NCBI GenBank assembly: GCA_900550635.1 | Contig: URSZ01000007.1 | Coordinates: 1 to 37,057 of the forward strand | Origin: an uncultured Prevotella sp. | GTDB lineage: Bacteria > Bacteroidota > Bacteroidia > Bacteroidales > Bacteroidaceae | Length of the DNA stretch: 37,057 bases | Reading direction: 5' to 3' | Shown here: positions 16,211 through 23,010 of the stretch, piece after piece | Layout of the letters: every line of letters starts with the position of its first letter | Numbering within the stretch: the first letter of the stretch is position 1 | Made by a program: the position numbers and the translations under genes | The notes under the pieces: model-generated | The model's input: only the letters and a program-made list of their open reading frames with translations | What the model was told of the DNA's origin: nothing | Database searches by the model: none

Positions 16211-16942
16211 ATGAATGGAGTAAAAAGTCTTGGCGACAAAAAGCTTTCCATTATTGTTCCTGCCTATAATGAGGGCGGGAATATCGGCGCGTTGCTTGAC
16301 AAGGTGCTTGCCGTGCGTCTTCCTTACGACATACGCAGGGAAGTAATGGTTGTTGACGACGGTTCGTCGGACAATACCTACGATGTTGTCCGCAAGTATG
16401 TGGAACTGCACCCCGGCGAGCCGGTAAGGCTGCTCCGCCACGAACGCAACCGCGGCAAGGGGCGGGCTATCCGCACGGCGCTGGAATATGTTACGGGCGA
16501 TTACATTATTATACAGGACGGTGACCTGGAGCTTGAGCCTAACGACATAGCCGTGTTGCTGAAGGTGCTCGTTGATGACGGGTACGAGGTGGTTTACGGT
16601 TCGCGTTTCCTCGACAAGCGCAACGAAGTGCTCTACCGCCGTTTCTATTGGGGCGGCAGGCTGGTGTCGTTCGTGGCAAACTTGCTGTACAACCAGAATA
16701 TAACCGACGAGCCCACGTGTTACAAACTGTTCCGCGCGGAAGTGATGGAAAGAATACGGCTGCGTTGCGAACGTTTCGAGTTCTGCCCCGAAGTGACGGC
16801 CAAGGTGGCAAAGCTCGGCATTAAAATACACGAGGAACCCATACACTACATGCCCCGGACGCTCGAAGAGGGTAAGAAGCTCCGTTGGACCGACGGCGTG
16901 AAGGCGGTATGGACACTCATTAAGTACCGTTTTACCGACTGA
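16211..16942 (+). CDS. GT2 family glycosyltransferase, polyprenyl-phosphate sugar synthase-like
   Basis: This 243-residue GT-A enzyme has LSIIVPAYNEGGNIG (12-26), VVDDGSSDNT (about 47-56), RNRGKGRAIRTAL and the DxD-type metal/nucleotide motif in QDGDLE (about 102-107). The layout without membrane helices resembles dolichyl/polyprenyl-phosphate mannose or glucose synthases. It probably loads a sugar from a nucleotide donor onto a lipid phosphate at the cytoplasmic face. It is the first gene of a three-gene operon that ends with a polytopic GT-C-like protein, which could use the lipid-linked sugar on the other side of the membrane. The exact sugar and acceptor are unknown. Confidence 0.85.
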   Translation: MNGVKSLGDKKLSIIVPAYNEGGNIGALLDKVLAVRLPYDIRREVMVVDDGSSDNTYDVVRKYVELHPGEPVRLLRHERNRGKGRAIRTALEYVTGDYIIIQDGDLELEPNDIAVLLKVLVDDGYEVVYGSRFLDKRNEVLYRRFYWGGRLVSFVANLLYNQNITDEPTCYKLFRAEVMERIRLRCERFEFCPEVTAKVAKLGIKIHEEPIHYMPRTLEEGKKLRWTDGVKAVWTLIKYRFTD

Positions 16943-16967
16943 CAGGTTTGTAATCCCAAAAACATAC

Positions 16968-17528
16968 ATGATGGAAAAAACAAAATCGCAAACTTCATCG
17001 CGCTACGGCTTTTCGTGGTGGATAAAGAACCTTTTGATTGCGGCTTTGGCGTACATGCTGCTTCCCGGTTTCGTGAAGTCAAACGCGGGATACGAGTGGC
17101 TGATTGAAGGATACGCCAAAGGAAACCTCAAGGTAATCAAACAATACGACAACCTGAACAACGACCAGAAGCTCGAAATGAAATTGGGCTACGATTACGC
17201 CTTTATCGAGATGATTCGCCGCATGACACCCGAAGACGCCGTTATATATTATCCTTCGCGCAAGGATTTTACCGACAAGCTGCCGCAGAGCCAGATAACG
17301 TTCTCCGGAAACCTGTGCGACAAGCTCTCGGCGGTGCGCTTTCTTTACCCGCGCCGCGTGGTGATAGAAGCCGAAAGGGAAAAGACCCCATGGGGAAAGA
17401 AGATAAGCCATGTGGCGGTGGTTAACGGGCACGGCCTGGAACTGTTGCCTTACAGCGTAGGCCCGGGGGCTGAGATAAGCGTCCTGCCAATGGACTCAAC
17501 GAAACTGAACACTCAAAAACCGCGTTAA
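16968..17528 (+). CDS. single-pass membrane protein in the glycosyltransferase operon
   Basis: I do not recognise this 186-residue family. It has a charged N-terminus, one membrane helix at about 19-36 (IKNLLIAALAYMLLPGF) and a soluble domain that should face the periplasm. The domain contains EDAVIYYPSRKDF near 90, which looks like the phrase 'avIyyP' seen in soluble parts of some membrane glycosyltransferases, but this is only a resemblance. It lies 25 bp after the GT2 gene and 3 bp before the polytopic gene, so it is very likely a functional partner of the membrane transferase. The start may be either of the two adjacent ATG codons. Confidence 0.7.
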   Translation: MMEKTKSQTSSRYGFSWWIKNLLIAALAYMLLPGFVKSNAGYEWLIEGYAKGNLKVIKQYDNLNNDQKLEMKLGYDYAFIEMIRRMTPEDAVIYYPSRKDFTDKLPQSQITFSGNLCDKLSAVRFLYPRRVVIEAEREKTPWGKKISHVAVVNGHGLELLPYSVGPGAEISVLPMDSTKLNTQKPR

Positions 17529-17531
17529 ACC

Positions 17532-18896
17532 ATGTATATATTAGGAATCGTAATGCTTTTTGCCGTAGGATACCTTACGGTATTCAACATATCCACGGCT
17601 ACAACGCGCCTTGAGCGCGTGGGCCTGGCATTCCCCGTGGGCGTGGGAGTGGTTACGTTTGTTATGGCGCTGATGGATTTGGTAAGGATACCGCTCACGC
17701 CGGCTGCCTTGATTACGGCCGACTTTGTGCTGGCAGCGGCATTGGTGTCTGCTCTTGCCGTCAGGCGGCAAAAGGTGCTCGAGGCGTTCAGACGCCCGAT
17801 AGACTTGAATGCGTTCAACTTTGTTTGGCTTCTGCTGCTGGCCTTTGCCGTGTGGATGGAGTATGCCAACTTTACAAAGTGCATGTACTTCCCCGTTTAC
17901 GACCGCGACAGCCTTGCCGCGTTCGACACGATGGGCTTTGTGGCTGCACAGGAGCACACATACGGGGCTATGAGCATTTTTGCAGGCGATTACATGCCCG
18001 GAATGCACGGGCCCGGCAGCCCGATAGCTTATTTCCCCTTGTTGCAGCTGGCTTACGCATACGTGTACGCCCTGGGGGCTGAAACTTCGAAGATTATACC
18101 CGCGTTGATGTACCTGTCGTTCCTCGTGGCGTTTTACGCTATCGTTTCGCGCACAACGAGCCGCACGGCCGCAATGGCTGCAACGCTGCTTGTGCTGCTT
18201 ACGCCTGAAATGACATCGTTCTCTTCGCTTTCGGGCACGAACACCATACAGGCTGTTTATGCTTCGTTGGGAATAATATATGTGCTTACGTGGTTTGCCA
18301 ACCGCGACGCAAAGTATCTCGGCCTCGGCGCCCTTTTGCTGGCATGCAACGTGTGGAGCCGCGCCGAGGGAATCGTGTTCATCGGGGCGGCAGGCCTGCT
18401 GGTGCTCTTTGCCTGCGTGCGCGAAAGGAAGTTCCGCGCGCTGATACCCATGGTGTGCACCATTATACCTGTCGTATTGTGGCAGATATATATGGCGTGC
18501 TTCGGCATGACTACCGAGAGCTTCGTAATTACCCATCTGTTCTTCGACGGCGAGAAGGCTTCGACCATATATAAAGGTATAATGGACTTGCTCACCAATA
18601 CGCAGTATTACGGATGGACTTTTGCTGCTTTGCTGCTTGCCGTGCTGGCTGATGTTTACTTCATGGTGCGCCGCCGGGTGGATATAGCCAAGCTCGTTAC
18701 CTTTGTGCTGGCTTTGTTTTTCTATGGCGTAGTGCTTTATCAGGTTGATTACAAGTGGGACAGCATTAATAACGTACTTGCTTATTCGGCAAAGAGGTAT
18801 ATGTTCTGCTTCGTGCCTGTGGCGTGGTATTTCGTGGTTACGTGTATGCCGGTTTCGGCGGTAATGAAGAAGTTCGACGCATTTATGGGCAAGTAA
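17532..18896 (+). CDS. polytopic GT-C-like membrane glycosyltransferase
   Basis: This 454-residue protein has about ten or more hydrophobic helices. After the third or fourth helix comes a periplasmic loop with MYFPVYDRDSLAAFDTMGF (about 118-136). The acidic pair in YDRDS resembles the catalytic first-loop Asp/Glu motif of GT-C enzymes that take sugars from polyprenyl-phosphate donors. Further loops contain NVWSRAEG near 275, another GT-C-like arrangement. It likely transfers the sugar made available by the upstream GT2 enzyme to an envelope glycan, lipid or protein. Family assignment is by topology and motif only. It is the last gene of the operon. Confidence 0.75.
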   Translation: MYILGIVMLFAVGYLTVFNISTATTRLERVGLAFPVGVGVVTFVMALMDLVRIPLTPAALITADFVLAAALVSALAVRRQKVLEAFRRPIDLNAFNFVWLLLLAFAVWMEYANFTKCMYFPVYDRDSLAAFDTMGFVAAQEHTYGAMSIFAGDYMPGMHGPGSPIAYFPLLQLAYAYVYALGAETSKIIPALMYLSFLVAFYAIVSRTTSRTAAMAATLLVLLTPEMTSFSSLSGTNTIQAVYASLGIIYVLTWFANRDAKYLGLGALLLACNVWSRAEGIVFIGAAGLLVLFACVRERKFRALIPMVCTIIPVVLWQIYMACFGMTTESFVITHLFFDGEKASTIYKGIMDLLTNTQYYGWTFAALLLAVLADVYFMVRRRVDIAKLVTFVLALFFYGVVLYQVDYKWDSINNVLAYSAKRYMFCFVPVAWYFVVTCMPVSAVMKKFDAFMGK

Positions 18897-19000
18897 TGCG
18901 GCCGTAAAGGAATGCGGAAACGGAGTTCGCAAACCGTGGTCCGAAACAGACAAAAAACGGAAAACTTTTGAAATCCCGACCGGAGCGGCTTTTGCACCCC

Positions 19001-19138
19001 CTTGGGAGAAAGAAAAAAATATGTCCGACCTATTTTAAAATAGGTCGGACATATTTTAAATTATCTCAGACATATTTTCAGGGCCGTCTAAAGGGGTATG
19101 AAAACCGGCGCTTGCCATGCAGACAAATTCGGATTGCA
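19001..19138 (+). repeat. dispersed 21-bp triple-palindrome element, copy G
   Basis: The units lie at 19016-19036, 19037-19057 and 19058-19078. Unit 1 carries GTCCGACCT and unit 2 AGGTCGGAC, so they are exact reverse complements and form a perfect 42-bp palindrome even though each has left the consensus. The preceding flank is TTGGGAGAAAG and the following one TATGAAAACCGG with ATGCAGACAAATTCGG, as in copy B. Confidence 0.92.
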
Positions 19139-19163
19139 AACAGGCCGTTTGCTTTGTGTGATG

Positions 19164-19204
19164 AAAAATGCGGCGCGCCGGGGGGGCGATTTCCCGACGC
19201 GCCG
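19164..19204 (-). terminator. terminator of the glycine-zipper lipoprotein gene
   Basis: On the minus strand CGGCGCG and CGCGCCG form a 7-bp GC stem around a 20-base loop that can itself pair (GGG/CCC), followed by CATTTTTC. It starts about 30 bp after the stop codon. Confidence 0.6.
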
Positions 19205-19233
19205 TTTCGTTCCCCTGCCGTAGGGATATTTTG

Positions 19234-19914
19234 TTACCTGCCCTGTGTGGGTATCTGGAATGTCTTGTATTCGATTATGCTGTTGCCGTCCTGGAATGAA
19301 AGCGTGAAAATGGCATACCCGTCTTTCACTCGCGGCGACACGGCAATTGCCGCCGTATAGCTCACGCCCTTGCCCGGGCGCAGGTTGCTTATTATCGCCG
19401 TGGGCGATATGGCTATGCGTTTGACGTTGTAGCACTTAATCACCGGGGCTATGTTGTAAAGTGTGGCATTCCCGCGGTTGTGTATTTCGAACAGAATCTT
19501 GGCTTTCTCGCCGGCGTCGAGCCGCTGGTTGCGGTTATCATCGATAAAACGGATGTTTTCAACGCTTAACCCTTCAATCCTTGCCGGCGCGTGAGTGGTG
19601 CGTGGCGGTTCGGAATACCTGCGCGGCCTGCCGTGACGCCCGTGCTTCGATTTGCGGCGCGGGGCTTCGTACTCATCGTATGTCCGGCTTTCCGACGCGC
19701 TTGCCACTGCGTTCCCGATTACTCCTCCGGCAAGCATGCCTATTGCCGTTCCCGCGTCGCTTCCGCGCGGGCCGCCCATAAGGCCGCCTATGCTCGAGCC
19801 GAATATGCCGCCCATTGTGCTGCCTGCCATGGTACCCACCATCTGGCGGTCGGTGCAGCCGCTCATCAGTGCCGCTGCCGCACATATTGCAATGAATGTG
19901 GTTTTTGTCTTCAT
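19234..19914 (-). CDS. glycine-zipper lipoprotein with C-terminal beta-sandwich domain
   Basis: This 226-residue lipoprotein has lipobox LMSGC with Cys20. Residues 26-70 are a glycine-zipper region (GTMAGSTMGGIFGSSIGGLM and GMLAGGVIGNAV), as in 17-kDa-antigen-like proteins, which can insert in membranes. A basic linker (RRKSKHGRHGRPRR, about 86-99) follows. Residues about 115-222 (LSVENIRFIDDNRNQRLDAG ... ILFEIHNRGNATLYNI) look like an Ig-like fold of the kind that describes 'non-terminal additive' extracellular domains, with no catalytic residues. Function unknown; envelope integrity or anchoring is a guess. It stands alone with its own promoter (19963-19994). Confidence 0.82.
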   Translation of the reverse strand: MKTKTTFIAICAAAALMSGCTDRQMVGTMAGSTMGGIFGSSIGGLMGGPRGSDAGTAIGMLAGGVIGNAVASASESRTYDEYEAPRRKSKHGRHGRPRRYSEPPRTTHAPARIEGLSVENIRFIDDNRNQRLDAGEKAKILFEIHNRGNATLYNIAPVIKCYNVKRIAISPTAIISNLRPGKGVSYTAAIAVSPRVKDGYAIFTLSFQDGNSIIEYKTFQIPTQGR

Positions 19915-19962
19915 AATATGCCGATTTTAAAATGTGTGGGCATGTGTTGCCTGTGTCTGTTG

Positions 19963-19994
19963 CAAATATAGTGAAAGGTGAGTGCTGGGACAAA
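19963..19994 (-). promoter_or_regulatory. Bacteroidales-type promoter of the glycine-zipper lipoprotein
   Basis: On the minus strand TTTG (19991-19994) is followed after 20 bp by TATATTTG (19963-19970); both boxes match fully. The predicted leader is about 40 nt. Confidence 0.75.
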
Positions 19995-20105
19995 TGAAAA
20001 TGAATGTTTTCAAGTTTGGCTATGCCGAACCGAATCCTATATTATCCAAATATACGTAATAGATATAACTTCGGGTGTTTGCATGTGTGAAAACAAACAA
20101 AATGT

Positions 20106-20113
20106 TACTTTTG
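20106..20113 (+). promoter_or_regulatory. -7 element directly before the asparaginase start
   Basis: TACTTTTG matches TAnnTTTG and ends only 4 bp before the ATG at 20118. A TTTG lies at 20078-20081, with a longer than usual spacer of 24 bp. With transcription beginning 5-8 nt after the box, the mRNA would have essentially no leader. Confidence 0.5.
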
Positions 20114-20117
20114 CAGC

Positions 20118-21164
20118 ATGAAAGGCACATTTGACACTCCGTCCATACTCATTATTTATACGGGCGGAACGATAGGTATGGTTGAAGACCGCCGCACCGG
20201 AGCGCTTGAAAATTATGATTTCGCGCACGTGCGCAGGTGGATTCCCGAACTCGATGAGTTCGACTACAACATAGAGTCGTATGCCTTTAAGCCGGCAATC
20301 GACTCGAGCGACATGGAACCGGCCAACTGGGCGGCCATAGTGAAAGTGATAGCCGACAATTATGAAAAATACGACGGCTTCGTGATACTGCACGGCACCG
20401 ACACGATGTCGTACACCGCGTCGGCCCTGAGTTTCATGCTCGAAGGGCTGGCAAAGCCGGTAATCCTTACCGGCTCGCAGCTGCCCATAAGCAAGATACG
20501 CACCGACGGGCGCGAGAACCTGCTTACCTCGATAGAAATCGCGGCTGCAAAGAACGACAAGGGAGAGGCCATGGTTCCCGAGGTATGCATATTCTTCGAG
20601 AACCGTTTGCTGCGCGGCAACCGTACTACCAAGATTAACGCCGAGGGTTTCAACGCTTTCCGTTCGTTCAACTTCAATTCGCTTGCACATGCCGGCATAC
20701 ATATCAAATACGAGGAGCAACTGATACGCCGCCCGCTGCCGGGAGTGCCTTTCAAACCGCATTACCTTATGGATACCAATGTGGTCGTTTTGACCTTGTT
20801 CCCCGGAATACGGCGCGAGATAATTTCGGCCATAGTGAACATCGAGGGGCTGAAGGCCGTGGTGCTGCGCACATACGGCTCCGGAAACGCTCCGCAACGG
20901 CAATGGTTTATCGAACTGCTCAAGGAGGCCGACAAGCGCGGCATACTAGTAGTGGGCGTAACGCAATGTAGCGAGGGGACAATAGAAATGGAACGATACC
21001 GCACAGGCATGCAGCTGCTTGAAACCGGCATTATCAACGGGCGTGACGCAACAGTTGAAAGCACCATAACAAAACTGATGTTCCTGCTCGGGCATAATTA
21101 TACGCGCGAACGGGTGCGCTGGCTGATGAACTCCGACATAGCGGGCGAGATAACCATACGTTGA
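20118..21164 (+). CDS. ansA: type I (cytoplasmic) L-asparaginase
   Basis: This 348-residue enzyme has both asparaginase signatures: IIYTGGTIGM (12-21), with nucleophile Thr15, and ILHGTDTM (90-97), with Thr94 and Asp95. There is no signal peptide, consistent with the cytoplasmic type I enzyme that hydrolyses asparagine to aspartate and ammonia. Length and the C-terminal domain (VVLRTYGSGNAP; GVTQCSEGTIEMERYRTGMQ) fit the AnsA branch. The only possible start is the ATG at 20118, since the next Met lies inside the first signature. It is a single gene divergent from the glycine-zipper lipoprotein. Confidence 0.93.
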   Translation: MKGTFDTPSILIIYTGGTIGMVEDRRTGALENYDFAHVRRWIPELDEFDYNIESYAFKPAIDSSDMEPANWAAIVKVIADNYEKYDGFVILHGTDTMSYTASALSFMLEGLAKPVILTGSQLPISKIRTDGRENLLTSIEIAAAKNDKGEAMVPEVCIFFENRLLRGNRTTKINAEGFNAFRSFNFNSLAHAGIHIKYEEQLIRRPLPGVPFKPHYLMDTNVVVLTLFPGIRREIISAIVNIEGLKAVVLRTYGSGNAPQRQWFIELLKEADKRGILVVGVTQCSEGTIEMERYRTGMQLLETGIINGRDATVESTITKLMFLLGHNYTRERVRWLMNSDIAGEITIR

Positions 21165-21230
21165 CCGCACGGGTTTTGCAACGTTGGCAGCAGGCATTGA
21201 ATTCTTAATGAAAATGTAACATTATTACTC

Positions 21231-21260
21231 TTGCTTTTTAATGTCTCTTTTCTACTTTTG
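21231..21260 (+). promoter_or_regulatory. Bacteroidales-type promoter without a conventional gene
   Basis: TTG at 21231-21233, a 19-bp spacer and TACTTTTG at 21253-21260 match the consensus as well as the rpsL promoter does. The next annotated gene starts 750 bp downstream and has its own promoter. Confidence 0.6.
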
Positions 21261-21265
21261 CAAAA

Positions 21266-21520
21266 GTAATGATGTGAATCATTTTATAAGGAACCCGAAA
21301 TAGAGTCTATATGGTTAGTCAGGTTCTAGCGGCGATGTTTCATTGTTTGCGCTGTCATTATAGGTTTTTGTCTGATTCTTCAGAATGTTTTTATAAATGG
21401 ACAGGTCGGTTTTATGCGCAACAGGTGATGGCATCGTCGCTTTTTGCGTTTATGCGCTTCTTGTGAAAAGCATAATCCGTGTTTAGGCAATAAAAGAAAA
21501 CGTGCCGTTTGGGCACTTTC
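21266..21520 (+). ncRNA. candidate small RNA transcript
   Basis: This is the segment predicted to be transcribed from the promoter at 21231-21260 up to a GTGCC/GGCAC hairpin followed by TTTC (21502-21520). It would be about 250 nt long. It matches no RNA family I can recognise. A 51-codon frame (21311-21466) lies inside, so it could instead be a small-protein mRNA. Confidence 0.3.
21311..21466 (+). CDS. possible small protein of 51 residues
   Basis: The frame runs from ATG at 21311 to TGA at 21466. The peptide begins MVSQVLAAMFHCLRCHYRF and is rich in Phe, Cys and aromatic residues, with a CLRC motif. There is no Shine-Dalgarno, as usual here. Only the good upstream promoter supports it; chance frames of this length are common. 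Confidence 0.2.
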   Translation: MVSQVLAAMFHCLRCHYRFLSDSSECFYKWTGRFYAQQVMASSLFAFMRFL

Positions 21521-21594
21521 AAAATATGTCCGACATATTTTGAATTATGTCAGACATATTTTAAAATATCTCAGACATAATTTTTATCTGCTCC
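21521..21594 (-). repeat. dispersed 21-bp triple-palindrome element, copy H
   Basis: The units lie at 21521-21541, 21542-21562 and 21563-21583. ATCTGCTCC follows on the plus strand, the reversed GGAGCA flank, so it points left like copies C and F. It is the last copy before the ribosomal operon; none is seen in the next 15 kb. The distal flank found in A, B, D, E and G is not obvious here. Confidence 0.88.
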
Positions 21595-21902
21595 AAATGG
21601 CTTTTCGTATGGTTCAATCCCGGTGTGTCTTTTTTGTCTTTCTGCGAGCGGATAGGGGATATGTAGCGAAAAGCAACGTGAAATGCTACTTTTTACTCTT
21701 TAGTCGGGTTAAATATACTTAAATCCGACCGAAATATGTTAAATATTACAAATAAAGAAATGTAAGGAAAAACGCTTTTGACGGGATATGATTCTGTAAC
21801 TGCTTGATAAAGTGCTTGTTATTTGGACTTTACTGCATTTTTGTCTGTGCGATACGGCGGTTGCCGGGTTAGAATATACTTGAAATAAGGTAGTTAATAG
21901 CG

Positions 21903-21933
21903 TTTGTCAATCCAAATGTTATTCGTACCTTTG
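21903..21933 (+). promoter_or_regulatory. promoter of the str-S10-spc operon
   Basis: TTTG (21903-21906), a 19-bp spacer and TACCTTTG (21926-21933) match both boxes of the Bacteroides-type promoter. The leader to rpsL is about 78 nt. Confidence 0.8.
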
Positions 21934-21943
21934 CAGGCCGAAA

Positions 21944-21960
21944 AGGTGTATTGTACACCT
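21944..21960 (+). promoter_or_regulatory. hairpin at the 5' end of the rpsL leader
   Basis: AGGTGTA and TACACCT form a perfect 7-bp stem with a 3-base loop, within a few bases of the predicted transcription start. It could stabilise the mRNA end or be a regulatory site. Confidence 0.45.
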
Positions 21961-22017
21961 ATGTGAACATGTTTTGAATGTAATTATAAGTAACAAAATA
22001 AATTAAAAAACAAACAA

Positions 22018-22401
22018 ATGCCTACTATTCAGCAATTAGTTAGAAAAGGCAGAGAGGCTTTGGTGGAGAAGAGTAAATCGCCCGCACTCGATTCATGCCC
22101 GCAGCGTCGCGGGGTGTGCGTTCGTGTTTACACTACAACACCTAAAAAACCTAACTCTGCAATGCGCAAGGTTGCGCGTGTACGTTTGACCAACTCCAAA
22201 GAGGTTAACTCTTACATACCCGGAGAAGGTCATAACCTTCAGGAGCACTCCATTGTGCTCGTTCGTGGCGGACGTGTAAAAGACCTGCCCGGTGTTCGTT
22301 ATCACATAGTTCGTGGTACTCTCGATACGGCCGGTGTTGCCAATCGTCTGCAACGTCGTTCGAAGTATGGTGCAAAACGTCCTAAGGCGGCCAAAAAGTA
22401 A
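22018..22401 (+). CDS. rpsL: 30S ribosomal protein S12
   Basis: This 127-residue S12 forms part of the decoding centre. The conserved loop TTTPKKPNSAMRKVARV has Lys43, and the second loop KDLPGVRYH has Lys88. These are the positions where substitutions give streptomycin resistance in other bacteria, and both are wild type here. It is the first gene of the fused str-S10-spc operon, behind a strong promoter. A 114-nt intercistronic spacer separates it from rpsG. Confidence 0.98.
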   Translation: MPTIQQLVRKGREALVEKSKSPALDSCPQRRGVCVRVYTTTPKKPNSAMRKVARVRLTNSKEVNSYIPGEGHNLQEHSIVLVRGGRVKDLPGVRYHIVRGTLDTAGVANRLQRRSKYGAKRPKAAKK

Positions 22402-22409
22402 GAAAAATC

Positions 22410-22500
22410 ATTAGGTTTGCGAGGAAGCAACAAACAAAAGGCTGAGTAAATGTTCTCGGAGGAGACGTTGAAGACACTTTAAGAGCAGCCCCAAACCAAT
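22410..22500 (+). promoter_or_regulatory. structured rpsL-rpsG intercistronic region
   Basis: ATTAGGTTTG (22410-22419) can pair with CAAACCAAT (22492-22500), with one bulged A, enclosing GGCTG/CAGCC (22440-22444 with 22486-22490) and a GTTCTC/GAGAC hairpin (22452-22466). In E. coli the rpsL-rpsG spacer is the S7 binding site for translational feedback. The nested helices here suggest a comparable element, ending 16 nt before the rpsG start. Confidence 0.4.
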
Positions 22501-22515
22501 TATCGTTCAAACAAA

Positions 22516-22992
22516 ATGAGAAAAGTAAAGCCAAAGAAACGTGTGATCCTTCCCGATCCCGTTTACGGAGATCAGAAAGTCTCCAAGTTTGTTAATCACC
22601 TTATGTATGACGGCAAGAAGAATACTTCGTATCGCATTTTCTATGCGGCTCTTGACCTCGTTGGTGAAAAGATGAAGGACGCTGAGAAGTCGTCGCTTGA
22701 AATCTGGAAAACAGCGCTTGACAAGATTACTCCCCAGGTGGAGGTTAAGTCGCGCCGTATAGGTGGAGCTACGTTCCAGGTGCCTACTGAAATACGTCCC
22801 GACCGTAAAGAGTCGGTTTCTATGAAAAACTTAATCAATTTTGCTCGTAAGCGCAGCGGTAAATCGATGGCTGAGAAACTTGCAGCCGAGATAATCGACG
22901 CATACAACGAGCAGGGTGGCGCATTCAAACGTAAAGAAGATATGCACCGTATGGCTGAGGCTAACCGTGCATTCGCTCACTTCAGGTTTTAA
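22516..22992 (+). CDS. rpsG: 30S ribosomal protein S7
   Basis: This 158-residue S7 is an assembly-initiating protein of the 30S head that contacts the E-site tRNA. It starts MRKVKPKKRVILPDPVYGDQ and contains RRIGGATFQVPTEIRPDR and the AIERAFAHFR-like ending ANRAFAHFRF. Length is normal for the family. It is separated from rpsL by a structured spacer and lies 18 bp before fusA. In other bacteria S7 is the feedback regulator of this part of the operon. Confidence 0.97.
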   Translation: MRKVKPKKRVILPDPVYGDQKVSKFVNHLMYDGKKNTSYRIFYAALDLVGEKMKDAEKSSLEIWKTALDKITPQVEVKSRRIGGATFQVPTEIRPDRKESVSMKNLINFARKRSGKSMAEKLAAEIIDAYNEQGGAFKRKEDMHRMAEANRAFAHFRF

Positions 22993-23010
22993 TTAAAATA
23001 AGGGGATATA

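Larger units (their letters stand above)
18897..19233. other. convergent gap between GT operon and lipoprotein
   Basis: This 337-bp gap holds repeat copy G (19001-19138) and a minus-strand terminator hairpin (19164-19204). No gene is visible. Confidence 0.6.
21165..22017. other. long gap before the ribosomal operon
   Basis: This 853-bp gap contains a strong promoter (21231-21260) driving an unassigned transcript, repeat copy H (21521-21594), small hairpins at 21663-21694 (GTAGC/GCTAC followed by TTTTT) and 21703-21729 (GTCGGGTT/AATCCGAC), and the rpsL promoter (21903-21933). I find no tRNA, tmRNA or RNase P signature. Confidence 0.6.

Noticed and set aside
17541..18953. 470-codon antisense frame opposite the polytopic glycosyltransferase gene
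   Set aside because: The plus-strand protein has coherent membrane helices and operon spacing. The antisense product is low-complexity, rich in His, Arg and Gln, without domain features.
2394..21583. CRISPR array
   Set aside because: The 21-bp units abut without spacers, always number three, and occur at eight separate sites; there are no cas genes.
22018..22401. Streptomycin-resistance allele of S12
   Set aside because: Lys43 and Lys88 are both wild type.
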